The position numbers were made by a program, and so were the translations under genes. A stretch of 64,000 bases of DNA from Stomorhina lunata (taxonomy: Eukaryota; Arthropoda; Insecta; Diptera; Rhiniidae). Below are positions 61,558-64,000 of the stretch, in pieces. Below the pieces are notes generated by a model that saw nothing but the letters and a program-made list of their open reading frames with translations, was not told the origin of the DNA and ran no database searches. Numbering within the stretch: position 1 is the stretch's first letter; each line of letters begins with the position of its first letter. Where the stretch lies: positions 100,721,122 to 100,785,121 of the forward strand of contig OW121744.1 of assembly GCA_933228675.1 (NCBI GenBank), written 5' to 3'.

Positions 61558-61755
61558 AAGGAAATATTTAAGAAAAGTAGGTTTTTTTGTAAAAAATGGC
61601 TTTAAATGTTTAAACTAAGAAATTTTTCACATAATTTTTTAACTAACATAATTAAATCAATGCAAGGTAATTGTTTTTAATTAAAAAGAAAATCTCTGGG
61701 GTCAGCTAAATTAATTGTTCCTTAATATCCCCTAATGAATTCATCAGGTTAATTT

Positions 61756-61770
61756 CCTAAGTCTTTTGCT
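61756..61770 (+). repeat. Dispersed motif CYTAAGTCTTTTGTTT, copy 10 (one mismatch)
   Basis: CCTAAGTCTTTTGCT preceded by CAGGTTAATTT. Confidence 0.6.
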
Positions 61771-62825
61771 TAGTTTAGTTTTTTCTTTTTTTTTTCATTT
61801 TCATTACGTTTACAGAATATTTTGAAATTTTCAATTGCTGGTGATTAATTTTATGACCAAAAACACTTTTGAGAAAAATGCATATGAGGCCAAGTCTTTA
61901 ATAGACAATTTTGTAATAATTTGATCATTTTACAAAACAAGCCATAAAATTTGAACATTAAATGTTACATAACTTTTAACATCTTTTGAATTACACAAAT
62001 TGTTTGCTACAAAAGCATCGATCATTATGACAAGTTTCAAATGATGGTGTGTATCTTTCGCTCTCGCCTAAAAGCAATAAAATAGATAAAACGCCAACAA
62101 ACGGGCAACAAAAATGTTAGAGAAGATGTTGAAACCCAATGAGGTGGTAGCATGAATATGGCCTCTTACGTCTGAATGCAACATTTGTTTCTCTGCTATC
62201 ATAGCAATATAATATAAATGTTTTTTTCTTATTTTATATTATACAACCCAAATGCAATTCTTTCTTGTCAAAATATTTAATAAAATTGTTTTCCATTAAT
62301 TAAAAGCAACTTCTACATAAAAGTAATTCTCCTCTAATCTATCCTCTCTATTACTATTAGTAATTCTCTTAATTAATGACTATTTACCAACCCACCATCA
62401 ACTGGGTTATAACCGATTTTGATAAATCGCTGTAAATACATTAATCTTGGCCATTAATTGAAGTTGACAAATATCCACATATTTTTGCTTCCCTTTTTGC
62501 ACATATTTAAAATTTTTATAAAAGTTTAGTTAAAATTAAATGGAATTACTTGTTAGAGATTATGAACAACAAAAAATGTTATTTCTTAATAAAAATAGGT
62601 GGACAGTAGCTGGTTTATAGATCTTCCTTGTTCTGTTAAGTGTCTGTTTGTTGTTATTGATTAGATCTTATATTAAAAGGCAAAAAGAAAAAACTAGTTA
62701 TTTTCTAAAAGTTTTCGAAGGAGTTTCGAGCTTTATGAGTAAAGAAATTTATAACGCAGGTCTCATGGTCAGGAGAATATAAATGCAAATTTAATTCTCA
62801 TTTCATGATGCAAATTCTTAATACA

Positions 62826-64000
62826 AAAAAGTTATCCACCGGATGACTTTTCTGTAGAAAATTTATCAACAGGATGACTTTTGTATAGAAAAGTTATCAA
62901 CAGGTCGACTTCTTTCTACAGAAAAGTTATGGAAAGGATAACTTTTCTATTGAAAAGTTATCGAAATGATGACTTTCCTATAGAAAAGTTATCGAAAGGA
63001 TTACTTTTCTACAGAAAAGTTATCGAAAGGATGACTTTTCTATAGAAAAGTTATAGAAAGGATGACTATTCTATAGAAAAGTTATCGTAAGGATGACTTT
63101 TCTATTTAAAAGTTATTGAAAGGATGACCTTTCTATAGAAAAGTTATAGAAAGGATGACTTTTCTATAGAAAAGTTATCGTAAGGATGACTTATCTATTT
63201 AAAAGTTATTGAAAGGATGACCTTTCTATAGAAAAGTTATCGAAAGGATGAATTTTCTATAGAAAACGTCACGAAATTATGACTTTTCTATAGAATAGTT
63301 ATCGATAGGATGACTTTTCTATAGAAAAGTTATCGAAAGGATGACTTTTCTATAGAAAAGTTATCAAAAGGATGACTTTTCTATAGAAAAGTTATCGAAA
63401 GGATGACTTTTCTATAGAAAAGTTATCGAAAAGATGACTTTTCTATAGAAAAGTTATCGAAAGGATGACTTTTCTATATAAAAGTTATCAAACGGATGAC
63501 TTTTTTATAAAAAACTTATCGAAAGGATGTCTTTTCTATACAAAAGTTATCGAAATGATGACTTTTCTATGGAAAAGTTATCGAAAGAATGACCTTTCTA
63601 TAGAAAAGTTATCAAAAGGATTAGTTTTCTATAGAACAATTATCGGTAGGATGACTTTTCTTTAGAAAAGTTGTCAATAATATGACTTTTTTATAAAAAA
63701 TTTATCGAAAAAATAACTTTTCTATGGAAAAGTTATTGACAGGATCACTTTTCAATAGAAAAGTTATCGAAAGAATGACTTTTCTATAGAAAAGTTATCG
63801 AAAGAATGACTTTTCTATGGAAAAGTTATCGAAAGGATGACTTTTCTATAGAAAAGTTATCGAAAGAATGACTTTTCTATAGAAAAGTTATCAAAAGGAC
63901 GACTTTTCTATAGAAAAGTTATCGAAAAGAAGACTATTTTATAGAAAAGTTATCGAAAGGATGACTTTTCTATAGAAAAGTTATCGAAAGTTTGACTTTT
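62826..64000 (+). repeat. Satellite family B, array B-h (loop GAAAG), continues past window
   Basis: About 38 units of the core palindrome plus TATCGAAAGGATG. It starts with a few decayed units (TATCCACCGGATG, TATCAACAGGATG) and is still running at the last base. A 66-codon ORF (63465-63665) is the repeat read through. Orientation is the same as B-b, B-c, B-e and B-f. Confidence 0.96.

Larger units (their letters stand above)
60966..62825. other. AT-rich spacer between B-g and B-h
   Basis: No ORF of note. The piece 62040-62200 (CGCTCTCGCC, AAACGCCAACAAACGGGC, CCCAATGAGGTGGTAGC) is clearly less AT-rich than its surroundings and could be a regulatory element or conserved non-coding sequence. 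Two dispersed motifs are present. Confidence 0.4.

Noticed and set aside
63465..63665. ORF with repeated MTFL and KSY motifs
   Set aside because: Family B satellite read-through.
44884..64000. Family B arrays as CRISPR-like repeat-spacer arrays (18-bp palindrome plus 13-bp spacer)
   Set aside because: Linkers are nearly identical within an array and there is no cas gene; the context is a fly-like nuclear genome, so these are satellites.

Overview
The window is eukaryotic nuclear DNA, very AT-rich by eye and almost free of genes. It most likely comes from a higher (calyptrate-type) fly. The evidence is one short-intron nuclear gene with introns of about 60 nt, two elements resembling fly DINE-1/INE-1 Helitrons (TACCCT...AGGGTAT ends, GTCY-type core), and no bacterial or organellar organisation. 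The species cannot be fixed from sequence alone.

Only one gene is convincing: a three-exon minus-strand gene (9286-9695) for a roughly 95-residue mitochondrial inner-membrane protein of the Deltameth_res/prag01 type, the family of Drosophila CG7630 (a COX7B-like subunit of cytochrome c oxidase). A second, partial coding exon with a very acidic N-terminus may run off the left edge (minus strand, 1-90). All other ORFs of 60-226 codons are chance or repeat-derived.

The dominant content is tandem satellite DNA, roughly 29 kb in 15 main arrays. Two families share a 31-bp period. Family A (5.4-19.9 kb, 32.9-38.9 kb, 41.3-42.9 kb; seven arrays) is built on GGAAATTTTT-(G/C)-AAAAATTTCC plus a 10-bp TATAAAAATA joint. 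Its first six arrays alternate in orientation (+,-,+,-,+,-). Family B (40.7-64 kb; eight arrays) is built on the perfect palindrome ACTTTTCTATAGAAAAGT plus a 13-bp linker. The linker is TATC-NNNNN-GATG, with five variable bases that are nearly uniform within an array and can differ between arrays. Read as a hairpin, the stem is constant and the loop is array-specific. One family A array (41345-42888) sits inside a family B array.

Layout: 1-90 partial exon; 0.37-5.08 kb repeat family C (about 590-bp tandem units); 5.4-19.9 kb four A arrays with the COX7B-like gene between the first two; 20.6-32.5 kb transposon-rich region (uncharacterised duplicated element, tRNA-like element inside a candidate MITE, two Helitron-like elements, family D with POU-octamer-like motifs); 32.9-38.9 kb two A arrays; 40.7-64 kb B arrays separated by 0.7-1.9 kb AT-rich spacers. 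In and around those spacers lie ten copies of a dispersed motif, CYTAAGTCTTTTGTTT, in both orientations.

The unusual system here is the pair of 31-bp, near-fully palindromic satellite families. Their geometry is a dyad about every 15.5 bp, about three helical turns per unit, and phased A-tracts. One array shows paired changes that preserve the palindrome.
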